A DNA stretch of 64,000 bases, taken from the NCBI GenBank assembly GCA_031412335.1, contig JANOCT010000004.1, forward strand, positions 1-64,000, given 5' to 3'. The notes under the pieces were generated by a model. The model did not search any database. It was not told the DNA's origin and worked only from the letters and a program-made list of their open reading frames with translations. Below, piece after piece: positions 45,998 to 54,273 of this stretch. This DNA comes from JBBQYA01 sp031412335. GTDB lineage: Bacteria; Bacteroidota; Bacteroidia; Sphingobacteriales; Sphingobacteriaceae. Positions within the stretch are counted from its first letter, which is position 1, and each line of letters starts with the position of its first letter. Made by a program: the position numbers and the translations under genes.

Positions 45998-46647
45998 AAA
46001 ATCCATTAAATAAAATAACATTAATTTTTTTTATTGTAATTGCTACAGTTAGTTGCAAATCAGTTGTTAATTTTCAAACAAAAGAATTATACGAGATCAA
46101 CCCTGTGGTTAATTCTAATGATATAAATGGTTTCAATGCTATTAACATATTTCGAGATGATTTTGATAAAAGCGTTTGGTCCTCTCCCGAGATTAAATGT
46201 GTTAATTTAAAATCCGAAAATCAGACTGTATATGAAGGCAAAGGCGCATTAATGGTTAAATGGGATAAAATTGCTGGTGGATGTAAATGGGTTGGAATTG
46301 GTTTCGGATGGAATAATTGGGCCGCTAAAGATATAACTGATATTACAGATGTAGCAGCTATTCAAATGCAAGTAAAAGCAGTGAATTCGAATTTTAAAAA
46401 TTTTCCTGTTGCATTTGCTTTAGAAGATTATTCGGGTGTGCAATGTTATTATGGATTTACCTTGGCTTTAGCATCAGGCGAGTTCAATAAAAATACTTGG
46501 ACATCAGTAACCATCCCTCTTTCTAAATTTAATTTTGAAGGTCAGGATTTTGATGTGGAAAAAGTTAAACAATTTATGATTCAATTGGAAGGTGAAGGAG
46601 AAATATACTTGGATGATATCAAATTTGTTCGACTTCAAAATGGTTAA
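45994..46647 (+). CDS. Lipoprotein with CBM11/CIA30-like jelly-roll, 217 aa
   Basis: The start overlaps the previous stop by four bases (ATGA), showing translational coupling. A lipoprotein signal (FFIVIATVSC) leads to a single beta-sandwich domain. GKGALMVKWDKIAGGCKWVG, then WAAKDITDITDVAAIQMQVK, WTSVTIPLSKFNFEGQDFD and GEIYLDDIKFV recall CBM11- and CIA30-type folds. Aromatic residues are plentiful, as in sugar-binding faces. It is probably a second surface glycan-binding lipoprotein. No enzyme motif is present. Confidence 0.72.
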   Translation: MKNPLNKITLIFFIVIATVSCKSVVNFQTKELYEINPVVNSNDINGFNAINIFRDDFDKSVWSSPEIKCVNLKSENQTVYEGKGALMVKWDKIAGGCKWVGIGFGWNNWAAKDITDITDVAAIQMQVKAVNSNFKNFPVAFALEDYSGVQCYYGFTLALASGEFNKNTWTSVTIPLSKFNFEGQDFDVEKVKQFMIQLEGEGEIYLDDIKFVRLQNG

Positions 46648-46648
46648 T

Positions 46649-48895
46649 ATGAGGTTACTTTATTTTTTACTTTTTTTAATTTATTCTTTAAACAGTTTTT
46701 CACAAAAAATAAAAACAGATGTCGATATTGATTTATTAATTAAATCTATGTCGGTAGAAGAAAAGGCTGGGCAAATGACTCAGATTGACTTAGGAGTAAT
46801 TGCTGAAGGTGAAATATGCAACCTGAAAAACCCACAATCAATTAATTTAGAAAAATTACAAAATGCAATTTCTGTTTACAAAATTGGTTCAATATTAAAT
46901 GTTGGATGTGGAAGCGGCACCATATCTCGTGAAAACTGGAGCAAGATTTTAACTTCTATCAAAGCAGAAAATACAAAGTTAAATCGATTGAAAATTCCAA
47001 TAATATATGGTTTGGATGCCATACATGGTGCAAATTATACTATTGGAGCAACATTATTTCCTCAACCAATTGGCCAGGCAGCTACTTGGAATCCTGAATT
47101 AGTTGAAAAAGTTTATGATATAACAGCTTATGAAACTCGTGCTTCTGGAATTCCTTGGAATTTCTCACCAGTTTTAGATTTAGGAAGGCAACCACTTTGG
47201 TCCAGATTTTTCGAAACTTTTGGAGAAGATGTTTACTTAGCCAAAAGTATGTCGAAAGTTGCCATTAGAGGTTTAGAAGGCACAGATAGTAAAAGTCCCT
47301 ACAAGGTTGCATCCTGCATGAAACATTTTTTGGGTTACAGTATGCCCTTGAGTGGAAAAGATCGATCACCAGCATGGATATCTGAACGAGAATTAAGGGA
47401 ATATTTTCTCCCTACTTTTCAAGAGGCGATCAAGCTGGGATCAAAAACAATTATGATAAATTCAGGTGAAATTAATGGAACACCTGTTCATATTGATTAT
47501 GATATTCTAACCACACTTTTACGAAAAGAATTAGGGTTCAAAGGTGTAATTCTAACAGATTGGGAAGATATTTATAAATTGGTATCAGCTCATAGAGTAG
47601 CAGCAGATAAAAAGGAAGCAGTAAAAATGTCAATAATGGCTGGTATTGATATGAGCATGACGCCAAATGATTTTGATTTTACCAAATTATTGGTAGAATT
47701 AATTAAAGAAGGTACCATTCCAATGTCAAGAATTGATGAATCTGTAAGCCGTATTTTACAACTTAAAAAAGATTTAGGCTTATTTAATGAATTAAAAATA
47801 AATAAAGAAACCTATGCTAAGTTCGGGTCTAAAGAATATTCAAACATTAGCTATCAAGTTGCTGCTGAAAGTATTACACTACTTAAAAATAGGAATAGTA
47901 TTTTACCTTTAGGAAACAATAAAGAAAATATTTTGATTTGCGGTCCTGCTGCATCAAGTTTAAATCTTTTAAATGGCGCCTGGACACATACTTGGCAAGG
48001 CATTGATACTAAATATAATACCGTTGGTAAAGCAACAATTTTAGAAGCGGTAAAAAATAACACTTCCAATAAGCAAATAGATTATTCCTTAGGTGCATCA
48101 TTGGATAGTTTATATGATCTAGAATTGTGCATTGAGAAAGCCAGAAAAGCAGATAAAATAATCATATGCATAGGCGAAACACCCAGCACAGAAATAGTTG
48201 GAAACATTAAAAATTTATCCTTGTCAGCTTCGCAAAGAATTTTAATTACCAAACTATCGGAATTAAAAAAACCCATAATTTTAATTTGCGCATTTAATAG
48301 ACCAAGAATACTAAATGAATTTGTTGACAAAGCTGATGCAATTCTTTATTCCTATTTGCCTGGAGATGAAGGTGGTATTGCAATTTCCGACTGCCTTTTT
48401 GGAAAAATTAATCCAAGTGGCAAATTACCTTTTACCTATCCTGCAGATGTAAATGATATCATCCATTATGATCATAAAAGATCTGAAGATATGGATGTTG
48501 ACTTTTCTATGAATGCTTATCGTCCACAATTTGATTTCGGTTTCGGGTTAAGTTATACTCAATTTGAGTATAGTAATTTTAAAATTTCATCGTCAACTAT
48601 TACAGAAAACGATTCATTAAAAATATACGTAACGATTAAAAATATTGGATCAGTAATTGGAAAAGAAACCATTCAGGTCTATTATGCAGATTTGTATGCT
48701 ACTATTACACCGTCTGTGAAAAAATTAGTTCGTTTTAGTAAAATAGAATTAAAACCAAACGAAGTTAAAGAAGTTGAGTTTATTATACACGGTAATGATT
48801 TATCTTTTATTAATAAAAAATTAGATCGGGTAACTGAAAAAGGCGAATTTGAAATAATTATTAACAACCAAAAAAAGACATTTTATGTTAATTAG
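46649..48895 (+). CDS. Glycoside hydrolase family 3 beta-glucosidase
   Basis: Releases glucose from beta-glucan oligosaccharides. The GH3 N-terminal barrel holds IPIIYGLDAIHGANYTIGAT and WNFSPVLDLGRQPLWSRFFE. The substrate-binding KH reads CMKHFLGYS, and the nucleophile is Asp304 in VILTDWEDIY. The second sandwich domain (SITLLKNRNSILPL, then GDEGGIAISDCLFGKINPSG) and the C-terminal fibronectin-like domain are complete. I chose ATG 46649, which starts the signal peptide (MRLLYFLLFLIYSLNSFSQ), while an in-frame ATG at 46640 would overlap the previous gene slightly. Length of about 750 residues is typical for BglX. Confidence 0.93.
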   Translation: MRLLYFLLFLIYSLNSFSQKIKTDVDIDLLIKSMSVEEKAGQMTQIDLGVIAEGEICNLKNPQSINLEKLQNAISVYKIGSILNVGCGSGTISRENWSKILTSIKAENTKLNRLKIPIIYGLDAIHGANYTIGATLFPQPIGQAATWNPELVEKVYDITAYETRASGIPWNFSPVLDLGRQPLWSRFFETFGEDVYLAKSMSKVAIRGLEGTDSKSPYKVASCMKHFLGYSMPLSGKDRSPAWISERELREYFLPTFQEAIKLGSKTIMINSGEINGTPVHIDYDILTTLLRKELGFKGVILTDWEDIYKLVSAHRVAADKKEAVKMSIMAGIDMSMTPNDFDFTKLLVELIKEGTIPMSRIDESVSRILQLKKDLGLFNELKINKETYAKFGSKEYSNISYQVAAESITLLKNRNSILPLGNNKENILICGPAASSLNLLNGAWTHTWQGIDTKYNTVGKATILEAVKNNTSNKQIDYSLGASLDSLYDLELCIEKARKADKIIICIGETPSTEIVGNIKNLSLSASQRILITKLSELKKPIILICAFNRPRILNEFVDKADAILYSYLPGDEGGIAISDCLFGKINPSGKLPFTYPADVNDIIHYDHKRSEDMDVDFSMNAYRPQFDFGFGLSYTQFEYSNFKISSSTITENDSLKIYVTIKNIGSVIGKETIQVYYADLYATITPSVKKLVRFSKIELKPNEVKEVEFIIHGNDLSFINKKLDRVTEKGEFEIIINNQKKTFYVN

Positions 48896-49721
48896 AAAAT
48901 TAGTTTTAATCAGCATTGGAGCATTATTAATGTTAAATGCTTGTAAGCAATCTCCCCCACCAGAAAAAGTAGGAATAGAAGAAAAAGGTGATTTTGAATT
49001 TTCAGGCTTTCAGTGGAAATACAAAAACGCGACTACGCCAGTAGGGCCTGGACCAAATCGGTTTTTAGGTACAACTGAAAATGCTTTTGTTGATGAAAAA
49101 GGCTATTTGCATTTAAAAATAACGAAGAAAAATAATAACTGGTTTTGTAGTGAAATTATAAGCACAAAAGAATTTGGGTATGGAACTTATGTTTTTACAT
49201 GTTTAAGTGATATTAGAAATTTTACTGAAAAAGAAGTTTTTGGTTTCTTTACTTGGGATAATTATAGCTTCCAACAACAAGGAAATAGTGAAGTTGATAT
49301 AGAATTTTCAAGATGGAATAAGCCGAATGATTCATTATTAATTTCGTATGCCGTTCAACCTGTAATATTTAGTAACCCGATCCCTTACAGTGAGCGAACG
49401 TTCAAACCATTGGTAGCAACTAATTTAGTTAGTAAAGCTACTACCCACATGATGCGTTGGACTGCAGACAGTGTTTATTGGGAAAGCTATGCTGGAGAAG
49501 AATACCCTGGTCCGAATAAAATAGGCCAATGGACTTTTGATAACACAAATATACCGAGAGAGAAAATTGAAGGAAGTGAAGTTTCTGCTAAAATTGTAAT
49601 TCCTGCGCCAAGCGATTCTACTAATGTGAGAATAAACTTTTGGTTGTTGAATGGTCAGGCTCCAAGTAACGGAAAAGATAACGAGGTCATTATTAAATCA
49701 TTTAAGTTTTTCCCTTTATAA
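48885..49721 (+). CDS. GH16 endo-beta-glucanase-like lipoprotein
   Basis: A lipoprotein signal (LLMLNAC, Cys20) anchors a GH16 jelly-roll. The catalytic signature E-x-D-x-E is intact as E136-V-D-I-E140 in NSEVDIEFSRW. Other family elements are FGYGTYVFTC, TWDNYSF and THMMRWTADSVYWE. GH16 enzymes of this kind cut beta-1,3-, mixed-linkage or galactan chains by a retaining mechanism. The GH3 neighbour argues for glucan. The start overlaps the GH3 stop by 11 bases, so the two are coupled. Confidence 0.87.
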   Translation: MLIRKLVLISIGALLMLNACKQSPPPEKVGIEEKGDFEFSGFQWKYKNATTPVGPGPNRFLGTTENAFVDEKGYLHLKITKKNNNWFCSEIISTKEFGYGTYVFTCLSDIRNFTEKEVFGFFTWDNYSFQQQGNSEVDIEFSRWNKPNDSLLISYAVQPVIFSNPIPYSERTFKPLVATNLVSKATTHMMRWTADSVYWESYAGEEYPGPNKIGQWTFDNTNIPREKIEGSEVSAKIVIPAPSDSTNVRINFWLLNGQAPSNGKDNEVIIKSFKFFPL

Positions 49722-49817
49722 AAAATTAAAATCTCACTCTTAACCTAGTTTATAATTTTAATAATCAAACAATTTAAAAATTAACTAAATATCAATAATC
49801 ACTAAAAGAAAAAAGAC

Positions 49818-51122
49818 ATGAAAAATTTTACAAAATTATTTTTACTACTAATTACGCTTTTGTTCGCAAAGAGCACAATAGCACAAATTACCCTTCCAAT
49901 TACTTTTGAAACCCCTGGAATTATTTATTCGCAAATAGATTTTGCTGGTGGCAGAACTACAATTTTACCCAATCCAAACCCGAGCGGAATAAACACATCA
50001 GTAAGTGTTTTGCAAATGGTAAAAGATTCTGACCAAGTATATGGCGGTAGCAAAATTGAATTAGCCGGATTTATTGACTTTACAAATTTAAATGCGTTGA
50101 AAATGAAAGTTCATTGTCCTCGGGTTAATGTAGGAATATTGGTTAAATTTGAAGGACCTGGAGCACAAACTGCTGACAATATTGTTTTCCCTACCGTTGC
50201 AAACCAATGGGAAGAGTTAACATGGAATTTCCCTAATTTACCTAACAACACCTACAATGCAATTACTTTTATTTATGATTTAGGTATTTTCGGCAATAGT
50301 GGACCTGATTTCACCTTCTACCAAGATGATATTAGCTTAGCACAAGTTGCTGGTCCAGCGCAGTTAACATTACCCGTTACATTTGATGATGCAGGAACTA
50401 CCTATGGTTTTACTGATTTTGGAGGAACATTTACAGAATCAGTTGTTGACCCAGCAAATGCATCAAATACTGTTGCTAAAACGATAAGAGGTGGAACCGC
50501 CGAAACGTATGCAGGAACTACCATTGGAACCGGAGGTTTAGGTTTTGCAATTCCAATACCATTTACAGCTTCTAACAGAAAAATGTTTGCAAGAGTTTAT
50601 GCACCTGCGGCAGGTATTCCAGTCAGATTTAAAGTTGAAGTTTCAGGTCAGCCTACACAATCAGTAGAAACACAAACATTAACAACAGTAGCCAATGCAT
50701 GGGAAACCATTACATTTGATTTAAACAATCAAGCAAGCGGTACTGCTCAATTTGATGCATCATTTCCCTACAATGTAGCTTCCATATTTTTTAATTTTGA
50801 TGTTCCGGGATCAGTTGCAGGTGTTCAAACCTATTATTGGGATGATGTGAATTTTGGTAATGCTGTAGGAATTTCAACTCTTTCTAATGATTTAATCTCC
50901 ATTTATCCAAACCCAGTTTCAGACAGAATAACTATTCAATTATCAAATGAATTAAAAAACAGCAACTCAACTTATAAAATAGTTGATTTAACTGGAAGAA
51001 TAATTGCATCAGGAATACTTAATGTTTCTGAAATTGATGTTAACCAATTGCTTAATGGTATTTATTCTCTTCAAATAAACACAGAAAAAGGATTAATTAA
51101 TAAAACTTTTGTAAAACAATAG
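49818..51122 (+). CDS. Secreted T9SS type A protein with two carbohydrate-binding-like domains
   Basis: The signal peptide ends at STIAQ. Two jelly-roll-like domains of about 160 residues follow. The first (ITLPITFETPG ... FTFYQDDISL) is homologous by eye to the N-terminal domain of the protein at 36858. The second begins TLPVTFDDAGTTYGFTDFGG and ends YYWDDVNFG. The last 80 residues are a type A sorting domain (ISIYPNPVSDRITIQLSN, then LNGIYSLQI). It closes the glucan cluster 96 bases behind the GH16 gene. It is likely a secreted or surface glycan binder, and no catalytic residues were found. Confidence 0.85.
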   Translation: MKNFTKLFLLLITLLFAKSTIAQITLPITFETPGIIYSQIDFAGGRTTILPNPNPSGINTSVSVLQMVKDSDQVYGGSKIELAGFIDFTNLNALKMKVHCPRVNVGILVKFEGPGAQTADNIVFPTVANQWEELTWNFPNLPNNTYNAITFIYDLGIFGNSGPDFTFYQDDISLAQVAGPAQLTLPVTFDDAGTTYGFTDFGGTFTESVVDPANASNTVAKTIRGGTAETYAGTTIGTGGLGFAIPIPFTASNRKMFARVYAPAAGIPVRFKVEVSGQPTQSVETQTLTTVANAWETITFDLNNQASGTAQFDASFPYNVASIFFNFDVPGSVAGVQTYYWDDVNFGNAVGISTLSNDLISIYPNPVSDRITIQLSNELKNSNSTYKIVDLTGRIIASGILNVSEIDVNQLLNGIYSLQINTEKGLINKTFVKQ

Positions 51123-51142
51123 TTTTAGTCAATGATGAATTA

Positions 51143-51219
51143 TGAATTATGAGTGATGAATACCTTTCTAATGTGCAGTTGTATTATTTACAATTCAGCT
51201 CATAATCACTCATAATTCA
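51143..51219. repeat. 15-bp perfect inverted repeat beside the S23 gene
   Basis: TGAATTATGAGTGAT (51143-51157) and ATCACTCATAATTCA (51205-51219) are exact inverted copies with 47 bases between. They lie just past the stop of the T9SS gene at 51122 and before the S23 gene. They could act as a terminator-like hairpin or as the end of an insertion. Confidence 0.65.
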
Positions 51220-51220
51220 A

Positions 51221-51238
51221 CATTCATAACTCATAATT
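51221..51238. repeat. 18-bp direct repeat, left copy flanking the S23 gene
   Basis: CATTCATAACTCATAATT here and at 51604-51621 are identical. The two copies bracket the four-helix-bundle gene, and the right copy contains the gene's start codon. Such direct repeats suggest insertion or slippage-generated flanks. Confidence 0.7.
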
Positions 51239-51247
51239 TTTATTCAA

Positions 51248-51610
51248 CTATGATTTCTGTTTCATAGTAAGTATGCTACTTTTAATTATTTTTAATAATT
51301 CGTAGACATTTTTGTGAATACTATCAAATTCTTCATTTGTTAGGTAATCAGTTTCAAAAAGTAGTTCTAGCCAATAGCTTGTTTCATCGCATTCTTTTTG
51401 TGCAATACCTAATTTATGAATAAAATCTTTATTGCTTTCCGCATTTTGAGCTTCACGTACCAAAGCCCCGATAGCTGTTCCGCTTCTTAATAATTGTTTT
51501 GCAAGTGTGTATTCTTTCTTTTGCTCAACCAAGTATTTATAAAGTCTCACAATCCTTATCGCAAAAGCAAAAGATTTTGTAAGCAATACATTTTCTTTTT
51601 TCTCATTCAT
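51248..51610 (-). CDS. Four-helix bundle protein (S23 / 23S rRNA intervening-sequence family)
   Basis: A 120-residue all-helical protein. SFAFAIRIVRLYKYLVEQKK, then LAKQLLRSGTAIGALVREAQ, ESNKDFIHKLGIAQKECDET and SYWLELLFETDYL are classic signatures of the IVP/S23 family. Members were first found inside intervening sequences of 23S rRNA genes, but most lie free on chromosomes, with unknown function and a signature of mobility. Here the gene is bracketed by 18-bp direct repeats and has a 15-bp inverted repeat downstream. No ribosomal RNA is nearby. Confidence 0.9.
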   Translation of the reverse strand: MNEKKENVLLTKSFAFAIRIVRLYKYLVEQKKEYTLAKQLLRSGTAIGALVREAQNAESNKDFIHKLGIAQKECDETSYWLELLFETDYLTNEEFDSIHKNVYELLKIIKSSILTMKQKS

Positions 51611-51616
51611 AACTCA

Positions 51617-51636
51617 TAATTCATAACTCATCATTC
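51617..51636. repeat. 20-bp direct repeat, left copy of island flank (right copy 55226-55245)
   Basis: TAATTCATAACTCATCATTC occurs exactly here and at 55226-55245, in the same orientation. The 3.6 kb between the copies holds the high-GC hypothetical gene, the 42-bp array and the two nuclease-like genes. The right copy ends five bases before the stop of the M49 peptidase gene. Confidence 0.7.
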
Positions 51637-51637
51637 A

Positions 51638-52591
51638 TCAAACAAACTCCACCGTCCACTCCCCTTTATTTATTGCATCTGCATTAAACACATTAAAAAA
51701 CAAGTTGCTTAAGCTGCCAAGCGTATTGATATTAATGGTTTGTGCGTTACCGGCTTGCAAGGTAATAACGTTTGCACCAGGCGAATCATTTTTTTGCGCA
51801 GCGAGGTAAAACGTTAAATCCGTTACCCCATCGTTTTTTAATTCCAATTTATCATTCGCTTGAAAAGTATGTTTAAAAATATTTTCATTTTGTAGCGGTT
51901 TGGTATCGCCTGTAAAAACCAGTTGAGCACCCGAGCGGATAGCAGCCAAATCGAAATACTGATCAATGCTTTCGGGCATGGCGGCATATTTCTGCATCAA
52001 TGCTCCCATGTTGCCATACATCGCAATACAGACAGCCAGCCGGGCTGCTTCCACCGCTTCGCTTTCTGTTTTGGTGGCAGATAAATTGCCTTTTTGTGCT
52101 TGCAAGGTAGTGTTCAACGACGCTTCGAAATCCAACACTTCTGTCCGCAGGGTAGCCAATGGCACAATACCATCTAAATTGATACCCAAAGAAGCAACGG
52201 CCGCTATGCGTTGGGTTTGCGAACCCACTTGAAAAGGATTTCGCTTATTCGGTAATAATTTTTTGTAATCGGGTGAAGTATTATCATACAAGCCTTGAAT
52301 GGTAATATCCCACTTTTTAATTTTAGTACTCAACAAGTCTAATAATTGATTAAGCTGTAGGGTTTCGCCTTGTTGTGTACCGCCTTGCGCTTTCCAATTG
52401 TTGTAGGCTTTCACCAAATCGTTGTGCAAAGGCGTGTAGGTTGTTATCAAAGCATCGAAAAAAGGATCTCCCGCCATTTTTACCAAGGCGGCATTGTGGT
52501 AGGTACTAATCCGATCGGCTAATTTATAGCTGTCGGAAGTTGCATTTTTGAACGGGTTTTGAGTAAAAGCCCAAGGTTTTTGTACTGCCAT
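51638..52591 (-). CDS. Hypothetical protein of a Bacteroidetes orphan family, 317 aa
   Basis: Cytoplasmic protein with no signal peptide. Residues 1-230 look helical (YHNAALVKMAGDPFFDALIT, then LKTEVLDFEASLNTTLQ-like helices, ESIDQYFDLAAIRSG). The last 80 residues are beta-rich, ending INKGEWTVEFV. The family is unnamed to me. The same C-terminal tail survives as a fragment at 30333. Composition is high in G+C (30 of 60 in the line at 52381), unlike the neighbours. It sits inside the 20-bp direct repeats, with the 42-bp array behind its start. Function unknown and horizontal origin likely. Confidence 0.8.
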   Translation of the reverse strand: MAVQKPWAFTQNPFKNATSDSYKLADRISTYHNAALVKMAGDPFFDALITTYTPLHNDLVKAYNNWKAQGGTQQGETLQLNQLLDLLSTKIKKWDITIQGLYDNTSPDYKKLLPNKRNPFQVGSQTQRIAAVASLGINLDGIVPLATLRTEVLDFEASLNTTLQAQKGNLSATKTESEAVEAARLAVCIAMYGNMGALMQKYAAMPESIDQYFDLAAIRSGAQLVFTGDTKPLQNENIFKHTFQANDKLELKNDGVTDLTFYLAAQKNDSPGANVITLQAGNAQTININTLGSLSNLFFNVFNADAINKGEWTVEFV

Positions 52592-52819
52592 AATATTTAA
52601 AGTTTATTATAGGGTTAGATACGTTAACAACCGCTGTTAACTGGTATTAAAAATAAATGATTGGAAATATAAATCCAAAATTTGCAATTAAATACTTCTA
52701 CCAGAAGTGAATAAATTTGGATGATTTGGAGGTTTAATGATTTAACTTTTAGTAAGTAATATCCAATTACCTTAATCCAAATCTCAAAAAAGCCCCAACC
52801 AGACTCCCAAACACAACAT

Positions 52820-53045
52820 CTTGCAGGCGGTTGCCTCCGATGAACTCACTTGATGCAACATCTTGCAGAGAGTTGCCTCCGATGAACTCATTTGATGCAA
52901 CATCTTGCAGGGAGTTGCCTCCGATGAACTCATTTGATGAAACATCTTGCAGGGAGTTGCCTCCGATGAACTCATTTGATGCAACATCTTGAAGGGAGTT
53001 GGCTCCGATGAACTCATTTGAAGCAACGTCTTGCGGGGAGTTGCG
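52820..53045. repeat. 42-bp tandem repeat array, five units plus a partial
   Basis: Five units of exactly 42 bases start at 52820, 52862, 52904, 52946 and 52988. Each opens CTTGCAGGGAGTTGCCTCCG or a close variant and continues with ATGAACTCATTTGATGCAAC. A sixth breaks off near 53045. The unit is twice the 21-base period of the other array. A minus-strand frame stays open and would repeat SSSEATPCKMLHQM, and a plus-strand frame is also open through it. I see no sign of translation. Bases 52592-52819 and 53046-53167 hold nothing else that I can identify. Confidence 0.92.
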
Positions 53046-53167
53046 TGAAAGTGAATTGGTAGATAATTATACTATAAGGATTTTGAAGAGAAGGAAAGAG
53101 GAGTATATTTGGGGGAGGCAAGATTATTATTTGTAATTAATAATTAAATTTTCACAAATTCAGACAA

Positions 53168-54187
53168 ATGGGCATTAGCATTAAAACACACAAATTATTA
53201 TGGGGTCGCTCAGGTAACAAGTGTGCATTTGAAGATTGCAGACACGACTTAATTGCAGACGAAACCGAGACAGACGACGAAGCTATTATTGGAGATGAAG
53301 CTCATATTGTAGCTAAAAAAAATAATGGATCAAGAGGTGTCTCTCCTCTTTCAGATGAAGACAGAGATAAATATGAAAATTTAATACTTCTCTGTAGAAC
53401 ACACCATAAAATAATAGATGATCAATTTAACTTTTATACAGTAAAAAAACTTGTTGATCTTAAAAAGAAACACGAATCATGGGTTAAAGGTAGCTTGGAA
53501 TTCGACACTGAAAGAAATAAAGAAGAACTTACATACGCCTCAAATATTGATGAAATTGTAAATAAATTGGATTTCCAAAACTGGAATGTTTGGACTTCTA
53601 TGATATTTGGTGGTACTCATTCAATCAGTTATATCAGGTACGAACAGTTGGGAGAATTATGCAGTTTTATAGTAACAAGATTTTGGTCTCAGAGATATCC
53701 TGAACTAGAAAATGCAATATTTAACCTAAAATTAATTTTGAGAGACTTTTTAAATGTTTTTATTTATCACGCAGAGCATGGTTCCTTGACAATTAAACAA
53801 GATGAAGAATTAGAAAGTAAATTTCTTCACACTGAAAAATTTTATAGACTTATTTGGCACGAAAACCGGAATGATTATATTGAATTAATAAAAGATTACG
53901 AATTTCATGTTGCACTGGTTTGCGATTTGGGGCTAGAACTTACACGTGCTGGAAATTTAGTAATTGAAAAAATACGACAATACATTTATCCAATGTACCG
54001 TGAAAAAGAAGGAAAGCTATTAATCAAAGAAGAAATAGATTCAGATTCATTTAACAACTACACAGTAGAATATACTTCGGAAGAAAAAATGCAAAAATTT
54101 CCATATTTCGGCTTAGAAGCTTTTATGTTAGACCGTATGAAACAAGATGTAAGTTTCGGGACAGGAGTAAGTAAGAAATATCTTTAA
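53168..54187 (+). CDS. HNH nuclease-like protein with helical C-terminal domain
   Basis: The N-terminal 95 residues form a zinc-supported HNH (beta-beta-alpha metal) fold. C19-x4-C24 (GNKCAFEDC) and C76 with H79-H80 (LLCRTHHKIID) are the metal and structural positions. H46 in GDEAHIVAKK and N71 are the likely catalytic His and Asn. The remaining 240 residues are helical with no named domain (LGELCSFIVTRFWSQRYPEL, LKLILRDFLNVFIYHAEHGS). Such architectures occur in anti-phage nuclease effectors. The next gene, 86 bases downstream, encodes another nuclease fold, so the two may form a module. The role is inferred. Confidence 0.82.
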   Translation: MGISIKTHKLLWGRSGNKCAFEDCRHDLIADETETDDEAIIGDEAHIVAKKNNGSRGVSPLSDEDRDKYENLILLCRTHHKIIDDQFNFYTVKKLVDLKKKHESWVKGSLEFDTERNKEELTYASNIDEIVNKLDFQNWNVWTSMIFGGTHSISYIRYEQLGELCSFIVTRFWSQRYPELENAIFNLKLILRDFLNVFIYHAEHGSLTIKQDEELESKFLHTEKFYRLIWHENRNDYIELIKDYEFHVALVCDLGLELTRAGNLVIEKIRQYIYPMYREKEGKLLIKEEIDSDSFNNYTVEYTSEEKMQKFPYFGLEAFMLDRMKQDVSFGTGVSKKYL

Positions 54188-54273
54188 TAAGTTTTATACT
54201 CTATTTTCCTCAATTCTTAGCAAAACTGCAAACCGATAGTGAATATTTAACAGAACTTATACTTTAAGCATAT

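Noticed and set aside
52784..53026. 80-codon minus-strand frame inside the 42-bp array
   Set aside because: It is repeat-derived, a plus-strand frame is equally open, and nothing supports translation.
52820..53045. CRISPR array
   Set aside because: The 42-bp units are contiguous with no unique spacers and no cas genes occur in the window.
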